Positions 36,384 through 46,825 of a stretch of DNA of 64,000 bases are shown here, piece after piece. The stretch spans positions 1,922,001 through 1,986,000 of the forward strand of contig OX638134.1 in assembly GCA_951804985.1 (NCBI GenBank), given 5' to 3'. The notes below the pieces were generated by a model that worked only from the letters and a program-made list of their open reading frames with translations, was not told where the DNA came from and searched no databases. Within the stretch, counting starts at the first letter, position 1, and every line of letters begins with the position of its first letter. Position numbers and translations under genes: made by a program. Origin of the DNA: Dryomyza anilis (taxonomy: Eukaryota; Arthropoda; Insecta; Diptera; Dryomyzidae).

Positions 36384-39300
36384 ATGATGAATGCTCTGAG
36401 TGTTAAACCTTTAGTCGGAACAGGTGGTAAGTATTGTTGCATTCGTTCAATGACACTACTATTTTGTATTCTTCCTTTAGGGGCCGCTGCGCCGCCCACA
36501 GCACTGCTCACCATGAGCGCCGCCGAGAAGAACAAGCAGTGGCAGCAGGAGCTGCTAATGGAACGAATTCGCGCCCACTCCTCGCAGCATAAATCCTTTC
36601 AGGAGCTCTCCAAATCAATGCGCATGTCGATGTTGGAGAAACGTTACGCCTTGGACTCGGTGGAGAAGTCAAATCTACAAAAATGCCTGGACAGCATGCA
36701 GCATTGCATAAAGGTTACTTCGCGACAGGGTCTGGTGGAGCGACTCGAGAGTTTGTCGCGTCAGCTCGGACTCAAATTCATGGAGGACACATCGGGTCTC
36801 TTCATTTCCACGGACATGTTCTATCTAGAGATTATACTTGATGCCAGCGGTACACTGTCTGATGTCAAAGTGCATCACGAGTGCAAAATTGAGCAACAAT
36901 CATGCAGCGAATTGGTCAACTGTCTTAACCGCGGTGACTTTTCCGATTTCACGGTGCAACTGGAAGGACTCTCGTCAATTTATCAGCTCAATGCGGAGCC
37001 CAAAGTAAAGAAAAAAGCGTTTGTGGCACTGCAGGCCATGGAAACGGACCTCTATAACCTCTTTCAGATGCAGAGCTTTAGCAAGGATGCGCAGCAGCTG
37101 CTCGACCAATCGACGGTTGGCATTGTGCTGAAGCGACGTGGCGGGCACCCCATGAAACTAACCTACTTTGTGTCGCCCTACGATCTGATATCGTTGGAGA
37201 GCAAATGCCTGCAGCCGTTGAGCATTGAGTTGCTCAGTTCGAAGGACATCGGTCTAAGTGTCACCGTTAATCTGGAGGCGGCTTCGGCGAACAAGTTGCA
37301 GGTGGCACCAACTGTGACCTTTGCCAAAGATGCGCAGACAGGCGTCGAGTTGCCCGTCTATGCAGCACTGACGCAGACCAATTCAACGCTGCTGCCAGCG
37401 ACATTTGTGCTGCGTTTGAACAAACCGTTGCCCGTGTGCAGCGCCACATTGCGCGCGCTTTTGCCAAATGTTACGGCGACCGCAGAGTCGGCTGTTAATA
37501 GCGAATCGAAGGCCGTCAGTGCCGGTGCTGTGTCGACCATCATGAATTTGATAGTGCAGACCGCATCGGAACAGCAGCTGAAGAACTCGGCGAAGGGCTT
37601 GTTTGTCTGTTTGCCGGATCAGACGCATTGCTATTTTTTCACGGACAACAAGCAGCTTAAGGTGCGTAGTGTGGTCGTTTTTGTTTTTCATATGGTTTAA
37701 TGGGTATATTTGAATATTTTAGGCAACTTTACTGAGCTCTGTGTCATTTACGGAGCCTGCACAGGTGCCGGGTATTCTCGCTTTTCTCAAAAAGCAGACA
37801 CTGTTCTACACGCTGCTCTCCAGCTGCGTGCGTCCGCAGACAAAAATGGGAAACGGTGAGGCAAAATTCCAATTTTCAGTGAAAATTAAATTTTTCACTA
37901 AAATTTCAATATTTCACTAAAATTTTAATTTTTCACTAAAATTTCCCTTTTTCGCTCAAAATTCAAATTTTTACTTAAAATTAAAATTTTCACTTATCAT
38001 TCAAATTTTTATTAAACATTTAAAATTTAAATTTTACACTAAAAATTCAATTTTTCACAAAAAATTTAATTATTCATTATAGATCCATTTTTTCACTAAA
38101 AATTCAACTTTTCACAAAAAATAAGAATTCAACTTTTCATTAAAAGTTCAATTTTTCATTAATTCATAAATTTTATTAATTAAATGTTTCATTAATAATT
38201 CAATTTTTCATTAAAATTTAATTGAAATTTTCACGAAAATTCCAATTTTTCACTAGAAGAATTAAAATTTTCATTTAAAAAAAATATGTTTTCTTTATTT
38301 TTTTGATACACCCTGTGATTTACATTTTAGACATGGATTCGACCACCATACTGGAGGTGAACGCCATCTCCTTCCAGCAAATATCAGTCTCCCTCCAACA
38401 TCCCTACGACGAGTCCATGGCGACGGTGGAGTTCAATCTCCACGATGCCACCGTCAGCTGCGTCATCTACTCGTTGAGTCGCAACTACGACTTGCTCTCG
38501 ATTAAACTGACCAACATTGTGCAAAAGAGTCTCTCGATACCAGTGACGCTGCGTGCGCTGCTCAAATTTTGGGATCAGGAGCGCCTGAAACTATTTCAGC
38601 GTGGCATAGGCACGGGCAGCACTGGCGCCACGGGCGGCGGCAATGTTAACGCACCGGGCGGCGGCAATGCCTTTGGAAATTTTAGTTTATCGCTGACGCC
38701 CACTGATCCCGGTGGTCGTGGTGGTGGCAGCAGCAGCGGTGGTGGTGTCGGCGGCAGCGTTGGCGCCGTCAAGCAGGAACCCAATGGACAGCGGCAGTTT
38801 CTGCCGGGCCTTGGCGCCACAGCTGGTTATTTAAAGTTCAAGCCGGACTTAAAGCAGGAGGATTTTCATGAGAGCCCAAAGAGCCAAACGCAAATGCAGT
38901 CTGTTGAGGCGAGCTCTTTGGGCCAAACACAGCAACTTCATCAACAACAACAACAGCAGCAGCAACAACAACAACTACAGCAACAACAGCAGCAGCAACA
39001 TAAACAACAGACTGCGCAACTTGCGGTGCTGGCGGCTGGTGCATTGTCCAGTGATCTCGAGATCGCTGACAAATACTCCAGCATCTGGAAGGACAAAACG
39101 CCCAACCTCAAGCACAGCGTCAGCATTACGCCGATACTGAGTACCGCCGTTTTAGCGCCACTCGACACTGTGACAAATGCGACTGTTGCGCCCAGCATTG
39201 ATATGAAACGCACCGGCATCGAAATTATACCGCTCAGCGCACAGCCGCTGGTCTCTGCCAACAGTAGCAGCAGCAACATTGCCACCACCAGCATCACAAT

Positions 39301-42300
39301 AACGCCTATAAATAGCGTTGGCGTCAGTGTCAGCGCCAAGAATGACAAAAAATGTGCTGCGTCTGCAGTAGTCAAACGTCCGATGGACTCGGTCGTCGCC
39401 GCCGCCGCTGCCGATGTACAAAAGGAGAAGAAGCGCAAAAAGCGTCGCGATGACTCGCCCATGGGGCCGCCCGAAAAAGTGTTCTCGCGTCAAAATTCGC
39501 CCGCGACCATTGCAGCAGTTGGTGTTGGCGGCGCTGAGGCTGCTGCGCGCAAGTTTTCATCGCCGTCATCCTCGCCGAAGGGCGCCAGTGGCGGTCTACT
39601 GGCTACAGCCGCCGCCGGCTCGTCGATCGGCGCGCGTCCCAGCCCCAAACATTCGCCGGTCTACAGCAGTCCAAAGCACAGCACCGCCTCAAACAGCCCG
39701 AAATCACCGTACGGCACGCATTCGCCAAAGCATGGCTCATCCGGAAAGCCGAGCATGTCGACGCTGAAGAGTGCCGCCGCCAGCCTTAGTCCCAAGCAAG
39801 ACAAAAATAGTAGCGGCGGCTATGCTGCGACCAACTTAACGAACGCAACGGTCGCACAAACGCTGGTGCGCTCACTGGCGGTCGCTGGCGGTGGCACTGG
39901 CAGCGGTTATGCAGCGCCGCCGCCTGTCGCTAGCAAGAGTCGCGACAAGGATAAAAACGCGTTGCCGTCGAGCGCTGTCGCGTCCAAATCAAGTGCGACT
40001 AGTCAGCAGCAGCCGCTTAAGACGCCTGTCGCGTTAAATCATCTGCCCATTGGCGGCGGCTCCTTCAATGCTGTAGGCGGTGTGGGCACGGCGGCGGCGG
40101 CGCTCGATGCCATGCGTAAAGCGGTACCGGCTGCGGTAAGTGACACTTTATGTATTTGTAGGCCAGTAGTTTGTTTGCAGCGCGTAGAGTACTAGTAGAG
40201 CGCGTTGTTTGAGCCGCTGCCGCTACCAAGCGGTCGGCTGTAGCGTAGAATCTATTTGTATGAATGTGTTTTATACTTGAATAAAATGTGGCTTATCTGC
40301 CAAAGCAGCTGACTGACGGCTTTCAATTGTACACTGAGAAACAAATACTTTAGAAAACTAATTAGAATATAACTTATTTTATTTAAATTTAAATACTTTT
40401 GTTAAGAAAAACGTAAAATAGTTGAAGTAACTTTTTTTAATTGGCAGAAATTATATTTACTACGTATGTATTACATTTTACTACATGCGTATTATATTTT
40501 ACTACGTACGTATTACATTTTACTACTTACGTATTACATTTTACTACGTACGTATTACATTATTTGCAACAGTAAATATATTATTAAAAAAATACAAGAA
40601 ATCATTTATACAAAAAACATTTTTAAAACAATAAAATATAACAGAATTTTACCAAAAATATTTTTCAAAAAATCGAGAACTTGTTTTTTTTTTTTCTTTT
40701 GATTATACAACGCAATAAAAAGAGAAAAACAATTTTTCGCATTGGGTGCCACTATTTTTATATTATTCAATATGATCCATTGATTCTTAAAATGAGATTT
40801 AAAATATCTTCTATAGATTGCATTATGAGATATCGGCCAAAGAACTTTTTACCAAGCTTTTAAAAAGATGGTCACATATATTTGCGAATTTCTCGCGTTT
40901 TATATAACCGATAAGATTGATTTGTATATCAAATGAAAGGTAATTACAAATCTGAAAAATACTGATCCGAATACCATAAAATCTAGTCTAAAACTTTTGT
41001 TTGCGGTAAGTAAGTAAGCAGAAGTTCTAAAATTAGTCAGATCAAACAACGTCAGAAATGTCAAAAGAGCGGCAAGAAATATGGCGTCGTTTGCTGTCCC
41101 TGTCGCTCTACTTTTGTAGCGTCCCTGTTAAAAAACCCTTTATATATAAAATTCTTGGTCCTTCCGCTGAACAGATTTAAATGAAATTTTGCATCAGCAT
41201 ACTATGGAGTCCGGAGGGTGACATTGGCTATATATGGGCGGGATTGGACAAAGAGGCGTGGCACCTTCCATACAAGCTAAACTTTAACGCGTTATAACTT
41301 GCGACTTTCACCAGCTAAGAGGATAATACAAAAAAACTCAAATACAAAAACAATGCAAAAGTAAAAACACAAAAGCAAAAATCAAACACAAAAACAAAAA
41401 CAAAAGCAAAAGCAAAACCACAAAACTATAGCAATAACACAAAACAGCAGCAAAATAAAAAAAAGCAAATACAAAGAACAAAAACAGAAACAAAAAAACA
41501 AAAACACAACATCAAAAGCAAAAACACAAAATCAAAAGCACAAACACAAAGCAAAACACAAATGCAAAAACAAAAAAGCAAAACACACACAAACGCATAA
41601 ATAAAATAAAAAAACAAAGTAAAACACAAATGCAAAAACAAAAGCCTAAATAAAAAAAAAACAAATCAAAACACAAATGCAAAAACAAAATCAAAAACAC
41701 AAAAGCAAAAACACAAAAGCAAAACAAACAAAAGCAATAACACAAAAAAAGCATAAATACTATAGCAATAACACAATATAAAATCAAAAGTACAAAAGCA
41801 AAAATAAAAAACCAAAACACAAAAGCAAAACAAAAAGCCCGTTTTCTACGAAAAAGTAAAGACTAATTATGGAATATTACAAACTGCATTTTTAAAAATT
41901 TTTGTAAATGCCTTATAGACTTCAAATTTTGTCGAAAAAAATATTTCTTCTATCGAGTTCTCATAAATCAGTGAATTAATTTAAAAATGGTGTGAGAAAT
42001 ATTTATTGGCTGTGTAGTGAATTGTCTTTCATTTGATATAACATTTTATTTTATGTTTTATATGACTCGCGAGATAACTACCTTTATTTGAGACCATCTT
42101 TCTAAAAGATCGATAAAAATTTCACTGGCTGATATCTCGTAAATTTGTAAATCTCATTTTCGCAATCAGCGAATCATTTTACATATTACAAAATTATCTG
42201 CGCATAATGACTGCTATATAGTATTCTTAAATTACATCAAAAATAATTGCAAAAGTATTTAAATTTATATAAACTCAAATAACCAAGCAAAAGTATTTCA

Positions 42301-43758
42301 ATTTAATACGTTTTTATTTATATTAATATATTCAAAATTAAATGTATTTAAATTTTATTACGAAAGTATTCAAATTATAATATAACAGCTGTAGAAAATA
42401 TCTTAAATTTACAAATTTATTAGTATTACTACTTGTTTTCGCTCAGTGTCGAGACTGCTTGAGTTTGCTCTCTTAACCGCACTAACAATCTTCACCGTCT
42501 TTTCTTTCTTTTGTTTGTTTCTCTCTTTATCTCTCTCTCTCTCTCTTCAACAATCCCTTCCCAAAACAACAACCTTCGCCCAACCCCCGCTCACCACCCG
42601 GTCTGTTGCCACCAAACACTTCATTCGCAATTCCTTTGTCAGGTTAGTTTGATGACGTCGACGCCAGTTTCAGCGGCAGCAGCAGCCACCACAACAACAG
42701 CGGCGTCGGCGGCAGCGCATGGCAGCACTGATGTCTGCGGCGCCAACACCGCCAGCGAGTACATGGTTAAGCAGAGCCAGGAGGGCCTCAAGCTGACCAT
42801 CAACAAGACGAGCAACAAAAGCAGTAACAGCAGCAGCAGCAGTAGCGCCAGTAAAAGTAAAAGCAGCTCTAGCGCAGCGCCGTTGCCGTCCTCGCGCAAA
42901 CAGCATCACACTGGTCTAAAACCGGGCGTCAACAGCGGCCCCGCATCCAAGAAATCGCCCGCCACTTCACCATCATGCAGCAAAAGCGGCATCAGCCAGC
43001 TGTCCACCACCACAAAACATGTATTTCAAAAGTCCAACTCATCCGGCAACTTGTCCTCCAAACTTTCATCAAGCGGCGGCGGCTCGACGAGTAGAGGCGC
43101 CTCTGATACATTTCGCAAAACAAGCAGCTCCTCCGGCGGCGGCAGCAGCAGCAAAAAGAGCGCGGAGCGTGAACGCGATCGAGAGCGTCTGTCGACCTCG
43201 CAGCCGGCCACACGGCTTGATCATCACGCAGATATGATGAAGATACTGCAATACGCATCGCCCAGCATGGCCGCCAACATGGAGGGATTCATGAAAAATC
43301 TCAGCAACAAGTTTCAAATTCCGAAGCTGTCGCAACGCGCAACAACGCCGACCACAGTAGTACCAGCGGCGGCGGCGACAACGACAGCAACAACATCTAC
43401 AGCAGCCGACGCGTCCTCCTACGCTGCCAGCACGAGCAGTAAAGCGCACAATCTAAAGAAGCCAACTACATTTGTGTCACTTGAAAAGAAGCCGCCGCCA
43501 GTGCAAACTACAGCCGCCGCACGTCCGCCACCACCGCCGTACGATGCGTCAATGTCCGCCGCAGTAACAGGCAGCGCAACAGCAGCAACAACAATACTTA
43601 AATCCGTGCCAACAACTATTGCTGCTGCTACTGTTGAGACACATCACAATGAATTGGCGTCAACTGTTGCGACGATAACAACAAAAACAACAACGACGTC
43701 GACGACGACAGAGGAGGTGCTACTTGCGGCGGCTGCGGCGGGTGTGCTAGGTAAATGA
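36384..43758 (+). CDS. MED1: Mediator complex subunit 1, five coding exons
   Basis: MED1 belongs to the middle part of the Mediator complex and links DNA-bound activators, classically nuclear receptors and GATA factors, to RNA polymerase II. Exons: 36384-36426, 36481-37661, 37723-37855, 38331-40135, 42643-43758; all junctions keep frame, giving about 1,425 residues. The conserved Med1 domain fills roughly residues 30-545, with stretches clearly alignable to vertebrate MED1 such as [30 protein letters not shown] and [11 protein letters not shown]. After it comes a low-complexity tail: Gly-rich, a Gln tract (about residues 650-683), a KKRKKRR basic patch likely to act in nuclear import, SPKH-type repeats (about 863-940), and a Ser/Thr/Ala-rich last exon. 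LRALL occurs twice (residues 338-342 and 526-530). The start could instead be the Met at residue 26 (36513). Confidence 0.92.
36427..36480 (+). other. MED1 intron 1, 54 nt, in frame and stop-free
   Basis: Donor GGTG|GTAAGT, acceptor CTTCCTTTAG|GGG. The intron length is a multiple of three and contains no stop, so retaining it would add 18 mostly hydrophobic and Cys-containing residues without breaking the protein. I favour splicing because both signals are strong. Confidence 0.75.
37662..37722 (+). other. MED1 intron 2 (61 nt)
   Basis: Donor AAG|GTGCGT, acceptor ATATTTTAG|GCA, phase 0. It joins ...DNKQLK to ATLLSSVSF, continuous within the Med1 domain. Confidence 0.9.
37856..38330 (+). other. 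MED1 intron 3 (475 nt), filled with TTTTTCACTAAAA repeats
   Basis: Donor AACG|GTGAGG, acceptor TACATTTTAG|AC, phase 1. About 37862-38275 consists of degenerate copies of an AATTTTTCACTAAAATTC-like unit about 19-22 bp long. This is the reverse complement of the unit of the array at 59883-60715. Confidence 0.9.
40280..40285 (+). terminator. Candidate intronic poly(A) signal of MED1
   Basis: AATAAA lies 85 nt after the in-frame stop met when exon 4 is extended into intron 4. Together they could form a composite terminal exon giving a shorter protein (to residue about 1074) without the last exon. Confidence 0.4.
40459..40562 (+). repeat. 21-bp tandem repeat, five copies
   Basis: The unit ACTACGTACGTATTACATTT recurs every 21 bp at 40459, 40480, 40501, 40522 and 40543, with one to three substitutions each. 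It creates a Tyr/Ile/Leu-rich artefact frame. It lies inside MED1 intron 4. Confidence 0.9.
41054..41140 (+). repeat. Single arm of the AGCGGCAAGAAATATGG hairpin family
   Basis: Nearly identical to the right arm of the hairpin at 46523-46825 (AGAAATGTCAAAAGAGCGG through GTCCCTGTTAAAAAACCCTT). Confidence 0.88.
41337..41838 (+). repeat. CAAAA/GCAAAA low-complexity tract
   Basis: About 500 bp made almost only of A with regularly spaced CA, GCA and CACA. The minus strand gives long Phe/Leu/Cys-rich false frames. Confidence 0.92.
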
Positions 43759-44971
43759 CAACAACATCAACAGCTGCAGCAGCAGCACCACCACCAAACA
43801 CAAAAATCATGCTATGCCGCACGTGAGTCCAACAGTTGCATTTGCTGTAAAGTAATAAGTTTTAGTTAGTTTTTAGTATTAAGTCGTAGTAGTTTTTGTC
43901 TGAAAGTATGTTTTTTTTTTTGTATTAAAGCCGCCGGCATTTTCTCAATTGCCATGACGGGTTTTCAAGCGGTTGCCGGCACCTTGTCAGTCTTCGGGGG
44001 TTATTTTTTTTATTTTACTTAATTTATGTGGTAACCGCTCTCTTGTTGGTCTCCGTCAAAAAGTTTTTTTCAGGTACTCTGCATTGTGGAGTGATTCGTG
44101 TGATAGATTGATCCGTCATTGTTCCGTCATTTCGACAAAAGTTGTATCGTTGACATTTCCATTTTTTCACTTTAAAGTTTAAACCAAAATGTACACAAAT
44201 CACGGAGAATTATTATTCATGATAGAGCAATATATTTAAAGTTCGATGTAGTTTTATTTCTAAGTTCATATTTTATTTCTTTAAGTGCCTCTTTCTGTAT
44301 TTCGAAATGAATGCCTATTAGACGAACGTGGCGGAATTGTTTTAAAGTCAAATAACACGAGATTCAAATTCGTGCGAAGAAATTTTTACGTCAAAATTTC
44401 GTTTCGTCGTTCGTTTCGAAATACTGAAAGTGGGTATAAATAAATTTTTTTCCGTGGGTTTAAAAAAATAAATTCTTTATTTTGATATTTTCTGTATTTT
44501 GAAATGAACAACAGCAATTCTCAGGTGGTCACATTTGCGAATATCTTGTGTTTCATACAACCAGTATGATCGAGTTTAATATCAAATAATTGGTAATTTC
44601 ACATCCAACAAATATTTCCCACAATATTTTCTCGTGCTTTTACACATTTTTTTCTATTCATGAAATGTTTCCATATATTTTTTTTCATTGGTATCTCGTT
44701 GTCTTCAATAAGGTGCAGACTAATTTTTAAATATTACAAATTTTGTTGAATTTAATTGCTGTCGAAAAAATAATGTGATCGAGTTCTGCTACCGAGTTCT
44801 CGTAAACCAGTCAATTAATTTATTAATATTGCGAGAAATAATTGTTTCTTTCATTTGGTATAAAACTCGATATTATCGGTTATATGAAACGCGAGATATT
44901 CGCAAATACATGTATAAGAGCACATTTTTTAAAGTTCGGTAAAAAGTTCATCAGCCAATAACCTCCTTAAC
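43759..44971. other. MED1 3' flank with inverted-repeat remnants
   Basis: ATTAAA at 43924-43929 is a candidate poly(A) signal and AATAAA at 44439-44444 a second. About 44284-44437 has short inverted ends (CTTTCTGTATTTCGAAATGAA and a near complement before 44431). About 44520-44930 resembles the two arms of the foldback in MED1 intron 4, again inverted around about 44700. No gene. Confidence 0.5.
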
Positions 44972-45939
44972 ATATCGTCACTATCATGCCAAAGGGGCGA
45001 ATTACATTTTTGAATGTAGTTTTTCCTCAAGTATACTGTGCCAAAATCGTGTGTGGTTTTGTTGGATATTTCTAGGCACAAAAGACAAAACCAAAAGGAC
45101 GAATTCGAAAAATTGAAAATGTCAAACCAAAAGGGCGATTTTTTTCGTTTTTTTGCCATAACTTTTTATTGGTACTAGATAACGTAATAGTATAACGGCT
45201 TTAATTGTTCATTTTTAAAGCACCTATCGATCATCATCATTATTTTAAAATATATTTTTTTAATTCTTCTCATTTGCAAGAAAAACGTTTGGTAAATTAT
45301 TTTTAAATAAAAATGCCAATCGATAGGTGCTTTAAAATCAAACAATTAATGCCTGTACAACACTATTTTATCTTGCATTAGTAAAGAGTTATAACAAAAA
45401 CACGAAAAGATTCGCCCTTTTGGCATGAAAAGATTTTCAATTTTTAAAATTTTTCGTTTTTTGTTTTTTTGGAGCAAGATAAAATAGTGATGTAAAGGCA
45501 TTAATTGTTTGATTTTAAAGCACCTATCGATTGGCATCATTAATTAAAAATATGTTGCCAAACATTTTTCTTGCAAATAACAAATGGCAAATTAATGTTT
45601 GGCAAAATATTTTTAAATAATGATGCCAATCGATAGCTGCTTTGAAAACCAACCATTAATGCCTTTACATCAATATTTTATCTTGTGCAAATAAAGAGTT
45701 ATAGCATACAAAACAAAAATATTTTCGTTTTGGTCAGGATATAACCTTACAAAATTCGTATATATAATTCAGTAAGTTGTCCAAATCCAAATATATTTTA
45801 TATACGTTATAATATTTGATGAATAAACCAAAATAACAAAATGAATTGAAAAAACTAAATTTTACAAATTTTTAAAGCATTTCAAACTTTAAAATTTGAT
45901 TTCCCAACATTTTTAAAAATGCACATTCGCCCCTTTGGC
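44972..45939. mobile_element. 1-kb inverted-repeat element (GCCAAAAGGGCGAA family), copy 1
   Basis: The left terminus is ATATCGTCACTATCATGCC then AAAGGGGCGAA. The right end stops in CATTCGCCCCTTTGGC at 45939, lacking the last ~20 bp seen in the other copies. Inside are repeated self-complementary modules, for example a 25-bp arm at 45517-45541 (AAAGCACCTATCGATTGG...) and its near-perfect complement at 45619-45643. Copies of TTCGCCCTTTTGGCATGA mark the modules. No open frame of note. Confidence 0.85.
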
Positions 45940-46522
45940 GAATTTTAAATATAATTTTCGGAATAATTTAAATAAAAGAAAAATAGTGGTATCAACTGCG
46001 CAAACTTTGTTCATCGTTTTCGTCTGTAGTTCCAAACAAATGTTGGAATTTTAAAAAATCAAATAGCATTAAATTCAAATTTACGTCATTCACATGTTTG
46101 TTTATTGCAATTACAATTTGTCCTAAATTTGACATCTTTTTTTATTAAAAAAACAATTGCGGAAAATCTCGTTTTTATTTGTAATTTTCTCAATTTCAAA
46201 TGGAATTTTCTCAATTTCAAAAGGAATATCTCAGTTTAATTTGGAATTTTCTCAATTTCAAATGGAATTATTTCAATTTCAAATGAAATTTTCTCAATTT
46301 CAAATGGAAAGCTCGCAATTTCAATTAGAAATGGGTTGAATCTCAAATGTTTAGCGATCAAATTTATCAATAAACACTGAAATTTAATTATTTAAAATTG
46401 ACTTTTGTACGAATTTAAAACATATCAAAATCATTTTGAATTCTTCAAATGTTTCGTATAAGCGATCTCGATTTGATTGGGGTTTGAACTCATGTTGTCA
46501 GAAACTCCGGTAGTTGGTTATA
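45940..46522. other. Gene-free, with a 21-bp minisatellite at 46173-46330
   Basis: About seven copies of a 21-bp ATTTTCTCAATTTCAAATGG-like unit lie at 46173-46330. Because 21 is a multiple of three, they produce a repetitive false peptide. The remainder has no gene. Confidence 0.75.
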
Positions 46523-46825
46523 CAGGGTTTTTCAAATGGGACGCTACAAAAGTAGAGCGACAGAGACAGCAAACGACGCCATATTTCTTGCCGCTCTTTT
46601 GACATTTCTCTTCAGTAAGGTTTGCCATTTCATGATGGAAAGATATACGAATTCGAATTTCGGTAGTAAATTTTAATAATTTCGACTCGTTGTTGGCTCT
46701 TATATCTTTCCATCATGAAATGGCAAACCTTACTGAAGAGAAATGTCAAAAGAGCGGCAAGAAATATGGCCTCGTGTGCTGTCCTAGTCGCTCTACTTTT
46801 GTAGCGTCCCTGTTGAAAAACCCTT
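46523..46825. repeat. Near-perfect 123-bp-arm hairpin
   Basis: The left arm 46523-46645 and right arm 46701-46825 are about 94% complementary, with a loop of about 55 nt. Ends read CAGGGTTTTTCAA (left, preceded by TA) and TTGAAAAACCCTT (right). A further partial end copy follows at about 46835-46868, and a single arm lies at 41054-41140. The ends recall mariner-type termini, which I cannot verify. If transcribed, it would form long double-stranded RNA. Confidence 0.9.

Larger units (their letters stand above)
40775..42185. mobile_element. 1.4-kb foldback element in MED1 intron 4
   Basis: The left arm (about 40775-40960: AAAATGAGATTT, GAGATATCGGCC, AAAGATGGTCACA, TATATCAAATGAAAGG) is matched by the complement of the right arm (about 41990-42185). 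The centre holds a copy of a 46-kb hairpin arm (41054-41140) and a long CAAAA-type low-complexity tract. Related sequence recurs at about 44520-44930. No coding capacity. Confidence 0.7.
40136..42642 (+). other. MED1 intron 4 (2.5 kb), repeat-rich
   Basis: Donor GCG|GTAAGT at 40135/40136, acceptor TTTGTCAG|GTT at 42642/42643, phase 0. The acceptor is preceded by a long pyrimidine tract including CTCTCTCTCTCTC (42530-42548). Contents are a 21-bp tandem repeat, a foldback element and CAAAA-rich low complexity, each listed separately. Reading into the intron from exon 4 meets a TAG at 40193-40195. Confidence 0.85.

Noticed and set aside
41426..41820. Cys/Phe-rich minus-strand proteins
   Set aside because: Complement of a CAAAA-type tract within MED1 intron 4; artefact of simple sequence.
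46157..46339. Repetitive small protein (QFQM repeats)
   Set aside because: It is a 21-bp minisatellite whose period happens to be a multiple of three.
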